The notes beneath the pieces were generated by a model that saw nothing but the letters and a program-made list of their open reading frames with translations, was not told the origin of the DNA and searched no databases. Shown here in pieces: positions 8,873 through 19,300 of a DNA stretch of 64,000 nt. The first letter of the stretch is position 1, and the number at the start of each line of letters is the position of its first letter. Made by a program: the position numbers and the translations under genes. Source of the stretch: Desulfobacula sp. (GTDB lineage Bacteria > Desulfobacterota > Desulfobacteria > Desulfobacterales > Desulfobacteraceae); assembly GCF_030145145.1 (NCBI RefSeq), contig NZ_JAQYWD010000007.1, positions 1 to 64,000 of the forward strand, read 5' to 3'.

Positions 8873-9030
8873 TTATAAACTCAACTTTCGGAGTTGGTCA
8901 TTTTTACATGGGGTCAGGCTTTCTTTATGGCACTTTTTACCCGTCTGGTTATGAAATAGTGATAAAAAGCACCATAAAAAAAGCCTGACCCCGGCGATTA
9001 AAGCTAACGTCCGAAAGTTGAATTATAAAC
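8873..9030. repeat. nested palindromic element (MITE/REP-like) upstream of cydA
   Basis: The outer arms are TTATAAACTCAACTTTCGGA (8873-8892) and its inverted copy TCCGAAAGTTGAATTATAAA (9010-9029), differing at one base. Inside lies a second inverted pair beginning GGGGTCAGGCTTT and ending AAAGCCTGACCCC, with TTTATGG and CCATAAA continuing the stem. The GGGGTCAGGC motif recalls repeats moved by REP-associated Y1 transposases, but no transposase is in view. The element ends about 30 bp before the cydA start, so it could affect cyd expression. The rest of the 8711-9062 gap is featureless. Confidence 0.7.
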
Positions 9031-9062
9031 TATCCGTAAAAAGATCAAGTAAAGGAAATAAA

Positions 9063-10469
9063 ATGATAATACACTTGGATCCAGTGATGTTGGCTAGACT
9101 TCAGTTCGCTTTTACCATATCATTTCACATCCTGTTTCCGTCTTTTACCATAGGGCTTGCAAGCTGGCTGGCTGTTGTTGAATGGCGATGGCTGAAAACC
9201 GGCAATGAGGTTTACAGGGACGTCTACCGGATGTGGGTGAAAATATTTGCGGTTACATTTGGTATGGGGGTTGTATCCGGGGTTGTGCTCTCCTATCAGT
9301 TTGGTACAAACTGGTCCGTCTTTGCCGATAAAGTCGGCAATGTGCTGGGTCCCCTTCTGGGGTTTGAGGTGCTGACCGCTTTTTTCCTGGAAGCTTCTTT
9401 TTTGGGTATTATGCTGTTTGGATGGAACCGTGTCAGTCCAAAAATGCATTTCACGGCCACGGTTGTTGTTGCATCAGGAACCCTGGTTTCTGCGTTCTGG
9501 ATTCTGGCCGCAAATTCCTGGATGCAGACGCCCCAGGGATTTTTTACGGGAGCAGACGGCCTGTATTATCCGACCAACTGGCTGGCCATTATTTTTAATC
9601 CGTCATTTCCCTTTCGCATCATTCATATGGTGACCGCTGCCTACCTGACAACGGCCTTTGTGGTGGGGGGGATCGGTGCTTTTTACCTGTTCCGCCGTCA
9701 GTTTACCCGTCATGCAACGGTCATGTTCGGCATGGCAATGCTTATGGCGGTATTTGTTGCGCCACTCCAACTTTTTTTTGGAGACCTTCATGGGTTAAAC
9801 ACGTTTCAGGAACAGCCGGTAAAGGTGGCTGCCATGGAAGGCCTTTGGGAGACGCAAAAGGGTGCGCCGTTGACCCTTTTTGGCTGGCCGGATGAACAGA
9901 TGGAAACCACACGGTTCGCCATTGAAATTCCGAAACTGTCCAGCCTTATTCTTACCCATCGCCTGGACGGGGAGGTCAAAGGACTGAAAGCGTGGCCAAA
10001 AGAGAAAAGACCCCCTGTGGCCCCTGTTTTCTGGTCGTTCAGGATCATGGTCGGTGTGGGCATGATGATGATTTTGACCGGTGTTTTAGCTGCCGTGTTG
10101 TATGGGAAAAAACGCCTGTTTGATTCACGGTGGTTTCAATGCTGGTGCATGCTGCTGACACCGGCCGGTTTTATCGCGGTGCTGTCAGGATGGTTTGTAA
10201 CGGAAATAGGCCGTCAGCCGTATCTGGTTTTCAATACATTGTTAACCTCTGAATCGATATCCCCGGTGGCGGGGATCCATGTCGCCCTTTCTCTGGCCGC
10301 ATTTATTATTATTTATTTGGGGATCTTTGGGGCAGGACTTTATTATATCATTCGTCTTGTCCTTAAAGGGCCGGGCGCAGAACCGGAAATACCTTACGGG
10401 GGGCATGGTGTGAAGCGTCCTCCCATTGTTTCGGATGTCGTAATGGAATCAGGAGGAGATCATGTTTAG
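9063..10469 (+). CDS. cydA: cytochrome bd-type quinol oxidase subunit I
   Basis: The 468-residue integral membrane protein carries the haem groups and quinol site of a bd oxidase, which reduces oxygen to water without pumping protons. The N-terminal LDPVMLARLQFAFTISFH contains the conserved histidine expected to bind haem. FRIIHMV holds a further His ligand candidate. The Q-loop motif QPVKVAAMEG and the GWFVTEIGRQP segment are clear; the latter is followed by Tyr where many relatives have Trp. The length fits the short Q-loop type. The ATG at 9063 has AAGGAA upstream; a longer frame starting at TTG 9018 lies inside a repeat and is rejected. In a sulfate reducer this enzyme most likely protects against oxygen. 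Confidence 0.95.
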   Translation: MIIHLDPVMLARLQFAFTISFHILFPSFTIGLASWLAVVEWRWLKTGNEVYRDVYRMWVKIFAVTFGMGVVSGVVLSYQFGTNWSVFADKVGNVLGPLLGFEVLTAFFLEASFLGIMLFGWNRVSPKMHFTATVVVASGTLVSAFWILAANSWMQTPQGFFTGADGLYYPTNWLAIIFNPSFPFRIIHMVTAAYLTTAFVVGGIGAFYLFRRQFTRHATVMFGMAMLMAVFVAPLQLFFGDLHGLNTFQEQPVKVAAMEGLWETQKGAPLTLFGWPDEQMETTRFAIEIPKLSSLILTHRLDGEVKGLKAWPKEKRPPVAPVFWSFRIMVGVGMMMILTGVLAAVLYGKKRLFDSRWFQCWCMLLTPAGFIAVLSGWFVTEIGRQPYLVFNTLLTSESISPVAGIHVALSLAAFIIIYLGIFGAGLYYIIRLVLKGPGAEPEIPYGGHGVKRPPIVSDVVMESGGDHV

Positions 10470-11481
10470 TTTTGCCGGGTTCATTGATTTGCCCCTTATC
10501 TGGTATGGCCTGATTGGTACGGCCATTTTTTTATATGTGCTGCTGGATGGATTTGATCTGGGTATCGGCATCCTGTTCCCCTTTGCCCCGTCTGAAAAAT
10601 GTCAGGATCGCATGATGGGCTCTATTGCTCCTTTCTGGGATGGTAATGAGACATGGCTTGTACTGGGCGGTGGCGGCCTTTTTGCTGCCTTTCCCCTTGC
10701 TTACGCCATCTTGATGCCGGCGTTTTATATACCGGTTATTCTGATGCTTCTTGGGTTGATATTAAGGGGGGTATCTTTTGAATTCAGGTTCAAGGCCAAA
10801 AAGCGATCAAAAAAGTATTGGGGTTATATTTTTCACTTGGGTTCACTTGTTGCGACCTTGACCCAGGGAATGATTCTTGGTGCATTTGTACAAGGGATTA
10901 GTGTTACCGGCAGAAGTTTTAGTGGCGGCCCCTTTGACTGGTTGAATGCGTTCAGTGTCATGACCGGCATTGCACTGGTGGCGGGTTATGCGCTTCTCGG
11001 GGCGACCTGGCTGATCATGAAAACTGAAGATGTGACCCAGAAATGGGCCCGGAAATGTACGGGTTACCTGTTTGGTCATGTTGCATTTTTCATGGGCCTG
11101 GTAAGTCTTTGCATGCCTTTGATGGATGCGCGCATAAAGGCGTTGTGGTTTAGTCTGCCCAATTTCATTTATCTCGGGATCATGCCGGTGGCGTGTGGCA
11201 TCATGCTTGTGATTCTGTGGCGGGATCTGCACAGAGATAACGAGTATCGGCCGTTTTTTCTTACCCAGGGAATTTTCCTGATGAATTACATCGGTATTGG
11301 TGTGAGCACATGGCCCTTGCTGGTGCCCAACAGCATCACCTTTCGGGAGGCCGCTGCAGCCCCTGAATCGCAGTCTCTCCTGCTGGTGGGGGCGGTGATC
11401 ATGCTGCCGGTTGTTCTTGCCTACACCGGTTATTGTTACTGGATATTCAGGGGTAAAAGTTCCAGTGAAACAAGCTACTGA
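10462..11481 (+). CDS. cydB: cytochrome bd-type quinol oxidase subunit II
   Basis: The 339-residue polytopic protein has the CydB signature LLDGFDLGIGILFPF, followed by DGNETWLVLGGGGLFAAFPLAYA, RGVSFEFRFK and LVAGYALLGATWLIMKTE. Length and motifs are those of a full subunit II, which stabilises subunit I. The start overlaps the cydA stop by 8 nt, with AGGAGG inside cydA, so translation is coupled. The C-terminus overlaps the short gene that follows. Confidence 0.95.
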   Translation: MFSFAGFIDLPLIWYGLIGTAIFLYVLLDGFDLGIGILFPFAPSEKCQDRMMGSIAPFWDGNETWLVLGGGGLFAAFPLAYAILMPAFYIPVILMLLGLILRGVSFEFRFKAKKRSKKYWGYIFHLGSLVATLTQGMILGAFVQGISVTGRSFSGGPFDWLNAFSVMTGIALVAGYALLGATWLIMKTEDVTQKWARKCTGYLFGHVAFFMGLVSLCMPLMDARIKALWFSLPNFIYLGIMPVACGIMLVILWRDLHRDNEYRPFFLTQGIFLMNYIGIGVSTWPLLVPNSITFREAAAAPESQSLLLVGAVIMLPVVLAYTGYCYWIFRGKSSSETSY

Positions 11482-11590
11482 TACGGTCAAACAATGGCTT
11501 TGGTTTGTGGCGCTCTGGTGCTGTGGTCTGCTGTCGGTTGCCCTGCTGGCAAAACTTATCCGCTGGATCATCCGGCTGGGTAATTCATAA
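11465..11590 (+). CDS. 41-residue DUF2474-like small membrane protein of the cyd operon
   Basis: A GTG at 11465 has AGGGG 11 nt upstream and opens a 41-codon frame overlapping the end of cydB. The product has one membrane helix beginning WLWFVALWCCGLLSVALLAKL, followed by an RWIIR basic end. Length, the Trp-rich start and its place right after cydB match the DUF2474 family of cyanide-insensitive/bd oxidase operons and play the part of CydX in other operons. I infer a structural or stabilising third subunit. The gene is too short for usual gene callers. Confidence 0.7.
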   Translation: MKQATDTVKQWLWFVALWCCGLLSVALLAKLIRWIIRLGNS

Positions 11591-11838
11591 GTTATAGGCG
11601 CGTTAAAGTAAGCCTTGGAAAGGGTTTTTAAAAAAAAATTGATTGGTGCTGGGGACGTTTCACAATAAATAATTCTTGAATTTTTTTGCTAAAAACTGTA
11701 AAAAGACAGGTTGAACCCAATAGCGGCGTTTGTTTTTTGTCAGTTACGATTGTGCCTGAATTGTGGTGTCAACGTCACTCATTTACAAACGGTTCCAACC
11801 AAAACTTTTTTTAATCACGGCAAAGTTAATATCAACTT

Positions 11839-13092
11839 ATGGATAAGATTCAAATCACCGGCGAAAGACAGCTTCATGGAGAAGTGATGATCAGCGGGGC
11901 TAAAAATGCAGCCCTTCCTTTGATTGCATCTAGTATTTTAGTGAAGGGGAAAACCTGTTTTACCAATGTCCCCAATTTGATGGATATCACAAGTATTCGG
12001 CTCCTTCTGGAGGACCTGGGTGCTGAGTGCAAGACATCAACGGGGTGTCTTGAAGTGGATGGGGCGCGCATCAACAAAATTGAAGCTGAATATGATCTGG
12101 TTCGAAAAATGCGTGCTTCCATTCTGGTACTGGGACCCCTTGTTGCCAGATTCGGTCATGCAAAAGTGTCATTGCCCGGGGGATGTGCCATTGGTGCTCG
12201 ACCGGTGAATATGCATCTGTCAGGCCTTGAAGCATTGGGTGCCAGTATCAGTATCGACCATGGCTATATTGAAGCCAAAGCAAGCCGGTTAGTGGGCAAT
12301 GAGATCTATTTTGATATGCCCACTGTAACCGGTACGGAAAACTTAATGATGGCGGCAACCCTGGCAAAAGGGACCACTGTATTGCGCAATGCGGCCCGGG
12401 AACCGGAGATTGTCTGCCTTGCCAATGCGTTGAATCAAATGGGGGCCCGGGTGAATGGGGCAGGGACGTCCATTATTAACATAGAAGGGGTGAAAGCGCT
12501 TTCTCCGGTCGATATCCGCATTATTCCGGACCGGATTGAAACCGGCACCTTCATGGTTGCCGCGGCAGCAACGGGTGGGGATATTCTTATCAAAGGGTGT
12601 AACCCCGATCACATTGGGGGGATCATCAACAAGCTCAAGGCCGCCGGCACCATCATTGAAACCTTTCCGGACAGCCTCCGGGTGAAGGGGACAGGGCCCA
12701 TTAAAAGCGTTGATATTAAAACACTGCCATACCCCGGATTTCCCACCGATATGCAGGCACAATTCATGACCTTGATGACCATTGCCAGCGGCAGCAGCAT
12801 GATCCATGAAGCCATCTTTGAGAATCGGTTTGTTCATGCCAATGAATTGCTTCGAATGGGGGCGGATATCTCCATATCAAACGGTAATCTTGCCATGGTC
12901 AGGGGAGTTAAAAAGCTTCAGGCTGCGCCGGTTATGGCATCAGATTTAAGGGCCAGCGCTTCCCTTGTTATTGCCGGTTTAGTGGCAGAGGGAACCACCG
13001 TTATTTCAAGGGTTTATCATATGGACCGAGGGTATGAAGCCATTGAGAAAAAATTCTCAATGCTGGGAGCGGACATCAAACGGATTCATTAA
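11839..13092 (+). CDS. murA: UDP-N-acetylglucosamine 1-carboxyvinyltransferase
   Basis: The 417-residue enzyme transfers enolpyruvate from PEP to UDP-GlcNAc, the first committed step of peptidoglycan synthesis. The N-terminal [11 protein letters not shown] loop, the catalytic cysteine C116 in [12 protein letters not shown], and [13 protein letters not shown] are all present. Length is normal. The upstream spacer 11591-11838 has no gene and no convincing terminator; it includes a stray GGGGACGTTTCA motif. It is followed by comEC after 26 bp. Confidence 0.95.
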   Translation: MDKIQITGERQLHGEVMISGAKNAALPLIASSILVKGKTCFTNVPNLMDITSIRLLLEDLGAECKTSTGCLEVDGARINKIEAEYDLVRKMRASILVLGPLVARFGHAKVSLPGGCAIGARPVNMHLSGLEALGASISIDHGYIEAKASRLVGNEIYFDMPTVTGTENLMMAATLAKGTTVLRNAAREPEIVCLANALNQMGARVNGAGTSIINIEGVKALSPVDIRIIPDRIETGTFMVAAAATGGDILIKGCNPDHIGGIINKLKAAGTIIETFPDSLRVKGTGPIKSVDIKTLPYPGFPTDMQAQFMTLMTIASGSSMIHEAIFENRFVHANELLRMGADISISNGNLAMVRGVKKLQAAPVMASDLRASASLVIAGLVAEGTTVISRVYHMDRGYEAIEKKFSMLGADIKRIH

Positions 13093-13118
13093 AACCTAAA
13101 ATACCAGGGTGAGATAAT

Positions 13119-15560
13119 GTGACCGGATTTTTAAAATCTTTAAAACCGGCACTGTTTTTCGTTTTTCTTGCACTGATAGCGGGAATTCTAGCCGGAAACG
13201 GTTCCCTGGAACATAAAGGGGAAATTTTTCCGGTGGTTTTCCTGTTATCTGTCTTGACCTGCCTGGTGTTCTATTTCCATAACCGACTGGTGTTCCCTTG
13301 TCTTCTTGGTTTGATTTTCTGTTTGGGGTTTCTGTCCATTCAGATCCGGTTATTCCCGGATTTGCCTGCTCATCATATCTCCCATTTTCTGACATCAGAA
13401 AAAGTCAGTATAACCGGCCGAGTGGTTTCCTTTGCAACCCATTATGAAAAAAAATCCAGAATTACCCTTCTTTGTTGCACCCTGGAGACAAAAAATCATG
13501 GGCCCAAAAGGGTCACGGGCAAAATCAGTCTGAGCCTTTACGGAAACACTGAAAATGGTCCGGAATTTGGCGATATGATCCTGTTTAGATCCGCCATTCA
13601 TCCGGTTCGAAATTTTCAGAATCCCGGGGCATTTGATTATGAAAGATTTTTAAGACTGAAATCCATCTATGGTACCGGCTATACAAACCTGAAAAAAACA
13701 ATCATCCTGCCACGAACGGGTCAAACCGGCTTTTTTTCACACGTGATCCGGCAAATAGAACGTCTCAGAACCCAATATTATTATTTTATCATGACGCATA
13801 CCAACGGTTCAACCGCAGGTAACATCCTGGCCTCACTGATTACCGGAAAGAAAGAAGCCCTTTCCGGGGACATTCGGGATTTGTTTTCAAAGGCGGGCAT
13901 AAGCCATCTTTTCGCCATTTCAGGGCTTCATCTGTCCATTGTCGGCACCCTGTTCTTTTATTTTTTTTATCGACTGTTTTCCCTGCTGCCGGGGGTATTG
14001 ATTGCAGGACGAGCCAAAAAACTTGCAGGGATAGTCACCCTTGCTCCATTAATGGGGTATGCTGTTTTTTCTGGATTTTCACCCTCCACCCAGCGGGCCT
14101 TTTTAATGATGATGGTCCTGCTGTTTTCATTTGTTTCTGAACGAGAACGAGATATCCTTTCAAGCCTTTCTGCTGCAGGAACTCTCATATTAATCCTGGA
14201 TGCGCCAGCGCTTTTTTCCATCTCTTTTCAATTGTCATTTATTGCTGTTGTCTTTATTATTGGCGGGCTTTCCCTGGTAAAAAATACTTCCTTTATGGTT
14301 AAAAAAAAATTATTGGCCAGAATGGGGTTAATGGGATGCGTGACCTTTTTTGCCGGGTTGGGAACCTGCCCTTTGACCGCACACTATTTTAATATGGTAT
14401 CCACCATTTCACTGGTATCAAATTTTATATGTATCCCCATTATCGGATGTGTTGTATTGCCCCTGGGACTTCTTTCCCTGGTGTGTTTTTCCTGTCTTCC
14501 TTCCCTGGCCATCGGTATTATCCAGGGGTGCAGTCTGCTGATTTCATTCTCGATCCTGATGGCTGAAATGCTTGTGTCCATTCCCTGTTCATGGTCAAGA
14601 ACCTTTCCACTGCAATGGGGCGATATGGCCGTAATTTACCTGGTTTTTACCGCCGTCTATTTTATCTTAAAAGGGTATCGAAAACAACCGGCAGTCCTGC
14701 TGGCTTTAGCGGTTCTCTGGGGGATAGGGACGGTTTTCCATAACGGGTTTAACAAAATACCAGACCCCCATTTAACCATTACCGTCATTGATGTGGGGCA
14801 GGGCAACAGTGCCCTTATTCAAACCCCGGGCGGTAAAAACATGTTAGTGGATGGTGGCGGATTTTCCGATCTCTCCTCCTTTGATACGGGGCGATATATC
14901 ATTGCCCCTTTTTTATGGGGGAAAAAAATACAGGCCCTGGACTCTGTTATTTTAACCCATCCCGAGTCTGATCATTTAAACGGACTTGTTTTTATTTTAC
15001 AGAATTTTCAGGTGAAAACCTTGATCAAAAACTCAGACAAGCGAGATACAAAAAATTACGAGACCTTGATTCAAACCTGTAAAAATAAGAATATTAAGAT
15101 ATTCACGCCATTCACCCAGGGAAGATCCCTGGATTTGGGTGACACTCGGCTGATGTTTTTTGTGTTACCCGAAGAGACAAATTTAGTGGATTTTAACAAC
15201 CGGTCGCTTGTTTTCAAGCTAATTTACAATGGGTTCTCAATGTTGTTTCCCGGGGATATCTCATCTGCCCGGGAAACAAGTTTAAGTGCTGCCAGGCGGC
15301 TTGATCTTAATGCGGATATATTGTTGTCACCCCATCATGGCAGTGCCACGTCCAGCACGCAATTTTTTCTTGATAAAGTACAGCCTAAGAGTGTAATAAT
15401 ATCCTGCGGTTGGCGCAATCGATATGGATTCCCCCATGCAACGGTTTTGAAAAGATATACTGAAATGGGAATACATATTTTTCGAACGGATGAGGACGGG
15501 GCAATCTTCATATCAAGTGATGGTAAACAGTATGATATAAAAACCAATAAAGGTATTTGA
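13119..15560 (+). CDS. comEC: ComEC/Rec2 DNA internalization protein
   Basis: The 813-residue protein has N-terminal membrane helices and an OB-like soluble part. The central Competence domain includes LFAISGLHLSIVG and GFSPSTQRAFLMM. The C-terminal metallo-beta-lactamase-like domain has TVIDVGQGNSALIQTP, THPESDHLNGL and LSPHHGS. This is the full ComEC/Rec2 layout: the inner-membrane channel for transformed single-stranded DNA, with a putative nuclease domain. The start is GTG with AGGGTGAGA upstream. The HxxxDH metal motif is intact. No other competence genes are nearby. Confidence 0.92.
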   Translation: MTGFLKSLKPALFFVFLALIAGILAGNGSLEHKGEIFPVVFLLSVLTCLVFYFHNRLVFPCLLGLIFCLGFLSIQIRLFPDLPAHHISHFLTSEKVSITGRVVSFATHYEKKSRITLLCCTLETKNHGPKRVTGKISLSLYGNTENGPEFGDMILFRSAIHPVRNFQNPGAFDYERFLRLKSIYGTGYTNLKKTIILPRTGQTGFFSHVIRQIERLRTQYYYFIMTHTNGSTAGNILASLITGKKEALSGDIRDLFSKAGISHLFAISGLHLSIVGTLFFYFFYRLFSLLPGVLIAGRAKKLAGIVTLAPLMGYAVFSGFSPSTQRAFLMMMVLLFSFVSERERDILSSLSAAGTLILILDAPALFSISFQLSFIAVVFIIGGLSLVKNTSFMVKKKLLARMGLMGCVTFFAGLGTCPLTAHYFNMVSTISLVSNFICIPIIGCVVLPLGLLSLVCFSCLPSLAIGIIQGCSLLISFSILMAEMLVSIPCSWSRTFPLQWGDMAVIYLVFTAVYFILKGYRKQPAVLLALAVLWGIGTVFHNGFNKIPDPHLTITVIDVGQGNSALIQTPGGKNMLVDGGGFSDLSSFDTGRYIIAPFLWGKKIQALDSVILTHPESDHLNGLVFILQNFQVKTLIKNSDKRDTKNYETLIQTCKNKNIKIFTPFTQGRSLDLGDTRLMFFVLPEETNLVDFNNRSLVFKLIYNGFSMLFPGDISSARETSLSAARRLDLNADILLSPHHGSATSSTQFFLDKVQPKSVIISCGWRNRYGFPHATVLKRYTEMGIHIFRTDEDGAIFISSDGKQYDIKTNKGI

Positions 15561-15564
15561 TAAC

Positions 15565-16389
15565 GTGTATTATATATATTTTCCTTATGTGACACTCCTT
15601 GCTGCATTAATGCTCTATGACTGTTATCAACTAAAACAACCCCGATGGTGGGCCCTTGCAGTTTTGCTTGCCCCTGTCACAACCCCCTATTTTATTTTTA
15701 AATCCCGTAAAGAATCCGGTGTCAAATTTTTTATGTTTTTTATCGTCACTTTTTGTGCGGTGACAGGGGGGGAGCTTTTTTTGTATTCAAAGGGGGTGAA
15801 CAGGCATCACTATGCCCATCAGATGCCCGAGATACGACAAATGATCCATCTCAGTGATCAGTTAAAAACAACAACCATGAAACTGGATCATGAGTTGGGC
15901 ATACTGGAAAATTTAACGAAAATTGAATCCAGGGCCCATGAAATTAAATCGACATTTGAATTTGTCGAACACGTGATAAATCTCTTGAAGATCAATCAGG
16001 AAGCCATCAAACAAATGGTGACCTATTCATCGGATCATGAAACGTTTTTTATCGGAAGAAATCTTGAGTGGGTATTAACACTTCGAAACTTTTATACGAA
16101 CAGAAATGTTATCCAGCATTATAAAAGTCTGCAAAACTATCTGGATCGTTTTGCAGACGTATTGAAATATACCTATGTCAATTTTTATAATATTACCGAG
16201 TATAAAAGCCTGGAGCATCTTAAAAACTATGACGAATACTATTTGCGGTATCGCAGGGCAATAGACAGTCACAACCGGTTCAATACCAAACGAATCGATT
16301 TTCAAAACGTGTTTGCAGACACCTATCCGGACCTCAAATCCTTTCTTCCCGGGGAACGTCAGACAGATACTTTCAGGTTATGGGAATAG
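15565..16389 (+). CDS. hypothetical membrane-anchored helical protein
   Basis: The 274-residue protein begins with two or three hydrophobic segments (about 5-75), one containing a PYFIFKSRK turn as in small phospholipid- or quinone-region membrane proteins. A long mainly helical, Lys/His/Tyr-rich soluble part follows. It starts at a GTG four bases after the comEC stop, so it is probably cotranscribed and coupled. It converges on the activase gene and their 3' ends overlap by 31 bp. I do not recognise the family, and no catalytic motif is seen. Confidence 0.6.
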   Translation: MYYIYFPYVTLLAALMLYDCYQLKQPRWWALAVLLAPVTTPYFIFKSRKESGVKFFMFFIVTFCAVTGGELFLYSKGVNRHHYAHQMPEIRQMIHLSDQLKTTTMKLDHELGILENLTKIESRAHEIKSTFEFVEHVINLLKINQEAIKQMVTYSSDHETFFIGRNLEWVLTLRNFYTNRNVIQHYKSLQNYLDRFADVLKYTYVNFYNITEYKSLEHLKNYDEYYLRYRRAIDSHNRFNTKRIDFQNVFADTYPDLKSFLPGERQTDTFRLWE

Positions 16390-19300
16390 GGCTTTTTCCC
16401 TGAATTTTTGAGAAACGGGAGGATGACCTTGTTCTTATTCCCCCCGGAAACGTCGTAGGTGATGCTGACAATGGGGATGTTAATTTTGGATTCAATTTTC
16501 TGGGCCATGGCTTCGGTAATAAGTCCTGCACAACAGAAGGCCGGATTGGTTTGAACCAGCAAGTTTAAATCAGGATATTCATTGATGATATGGTGAATTT
16601 TTAAAATATTATCCATTGATTCGCCCGTATGTTCCCGAAGAATGCCGTATTCGGAAAGGATATGCTTCGGCGAAGCCTTTACTTCAAACGCAGATTTGCT
16701 CAAAATGGGTTCAAAATATTTATAATATTTTTTTTCCATGGCCTGCATGGCCACAAACAAAGATTTGTTTGAAATCAGGCTGAAGTATCTGCCTTCCGTA
16801 AACCATTTCTTAAAATAAGCATCTGCAATGATTTTGACATATTTGTAGTAGGGCGTGGTAATGACTTCCCCTCCATTGTCTTCAATATAGCGTACCAGAT
16901 CCTGATTCATTATGGGATTATCCCTGACATACAGGTCACCGAAAATGCCCACTTTAGGCCGTGACTCCGTTCTGGTTTCAATGTCTGAAAACAGTGCAAT
17001 GGCACTTTTTAATGCCGTCTCTTTGGATGTTCCTTTTTCAAAGGCAGTGCACAAAATGTTTAATGCGGTTTGAAGTGCCTGATCTGTTTTTCCCTTGTGA
17101 ATTTCATAGGGTCTGATTTTGCAGCCAATGCTTCTTAACAACCCGCCAAACATATAGGAAAAATATCCATTGACGGATGCGCGAAGAGAGATATCAGACA
17201 ATGACAGCTCGCCTTTCTGGATTTCAGAGGTTTCAAATCCATTCCCATTTTTTTCAAGAATTTTTTTGATGTGATAGGGATACATCTTAATATTGCAGGC
17301 AATTTCCGAATGATTTAAGCGTAACACACACTGGGACGGGTCAAGCTTGTTTTTTTCAACCGTGTGAATAAATCCGGCGGCCAGGGCATTTAGCGGAAGA
17401 CATTGACCCGTGTTGGTCAGTATGCTTTTTTTCAAGGTTTCCTGGGTCTCTTCCATTAAAATGGCATCAAATCCTTCATTCTTTAATACAGATACAAGCA
17501 GGCTGCCGGTATACGAATCCCAGTTTGGATAAATAATGGTTTTATTGTTGATTTTTGATGAAAATTTTGGATGGAGAGGCGACATATCACCAGAAATGAT
17601 GGTTGGTATGGATTTGTCATGATTTTTAAATGCGTTTACGGCCGCTTCAACTCGGGTCTCATACCCCACACTGGAATCATGTTCGTCCAGTTCTAATACA
17701 AGATAAGGCTTATTGTGCCTTTCCATTATTTGTTTGAAATACTCAATCCCGAAGGAATCGGGTGCACATTTAAATGAACTGATATAAACCGGATACAGAT
17801 GATCACACGTTGCTGCTATATACGCGGCCTTGAGAATCTGGGCGGTATTTTTCCAATGGATCTCTTTTAATAATGGATCGATTGCTGAAAAATCATGATT
17901 TTCCACATCAAGCATATCCTGGAAAGCCGTTTTTACCCCTAAATTTTCAAAAATTTCCGGGATATTGTTGTTCATGGTTCGGGTTAAAATCGTGTAGGGT
18001 CTTCCCAAAAAGACAACATTGATATCCTTGCCCCGGGATTGATATTGCTGATATATCGCTTTTTGGTTTAATTGTGTCTTTTCTTTAAAGTCCACAGCAC
18101 TATCATATGCAGTTGAAATGTCGAAAAATGAAAACAAAAAGTCAGAAGAAATGGTTTTTAAGGCTTTGTATAATTCCAGTTTGGTATGAAAATTGGTGTA
18201 CAGGTATTTGATGATCGGCGACAGGATTTTTTTTCTATCAATATCCGGCAGGCAGGCGATCACCGATGGACTGAACTGCGTATAGTAACACTGTTGTCGG
18301 CGGCGGTTTTTCCCTTTTGGTTTTTCTTCAAAATAGAAGGGCAGGAAAACATAATCTGCTTTATCCATCAGATACATCACATGACCATGCAAGGATACCA
18401 TGGGGGCGCAGAATTCAGCGGTTGCAAAATTTTTTCCGAATTTTACCGGATGCACCAGCGAAGAACTGGTGACGGTTTTAATGCCCAGTCTGGAGAAAAA
18501 ATGAACCCAGAAATCGGTGTCTTCAAACAGATGGAGTGCCTTGGGGATTCCCATGACAAACTGATGTTTTTTGATGATGGGGGAAGGGGTTTCTGGAAGG
18601 GCTTTTTTCCTTAATTTCAATAGATTATAGGTGTTTTCCTTTGCCATCATTTTTTTGGTCTCATAATCCCTGCCACATAAAAATCCATAGGCAACGGTTT
18701 CATCTCCCATTTCCGCAATGGTGAGTTTGCAGTGATTGGTGCACAGATGACAGGTTTCCTGGCGGATGGGGATCTCTTGTTTCCACAGTTTGAACCCTCT
18801 AAACTTCGAAACCCGGAGATGTTTTTCTTTTAATAGCAGGGCCACGCCAAGGGCACCTGTCAGATGACAGTACTTGGAGACATTAATGGGCTTTTTTAAC
18901 CGTTGTTCAAATGCTGCCACAAGGGCCTTGTTTTTGGCGGTTGCCCCCTGGAAAAGAATGCAATTGCCTATTTTGGCGATATTGGCGACTTTTGTCAGAT
19001 AATTGTCCCTCACAGAGTGTAAAACCGAGGCCAGGATTTCATTTTTCTGATATCCCTGGGCAAAATAATAATTAATATCCCTTTCCATGAAAACAGTACA
19101 CCTGTCACTGGCAACAGGCGATGCCACCCCTTCGGTGCGCTGGGAATACTCGGACAGCGGACACTCAAGTTTCAGGGCCTGCTCTTCGATAAAACTGCCC
19201 GTTCCTGCAGCACACACGGTATTCATGAAAGCGGAAGTGACCCGGCCGTCTTTGAGCAGGGTGAACTTGGCATCCTGTCCTCCGATTTCGATAATGGTGT

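Noticed and set aside
9018-9062. Extended cydA start at TTG
   Set aside because: It lies in the palindromic repeat; the ATG at 9063 has a ribosome site and the family's usual N-terminus.
10843-11571. 242-residue minus-strand ORF opposite cydB
   Set aside because: Shadow of cydB in another frame, rich in His, Gln and Pro without domain pattern.
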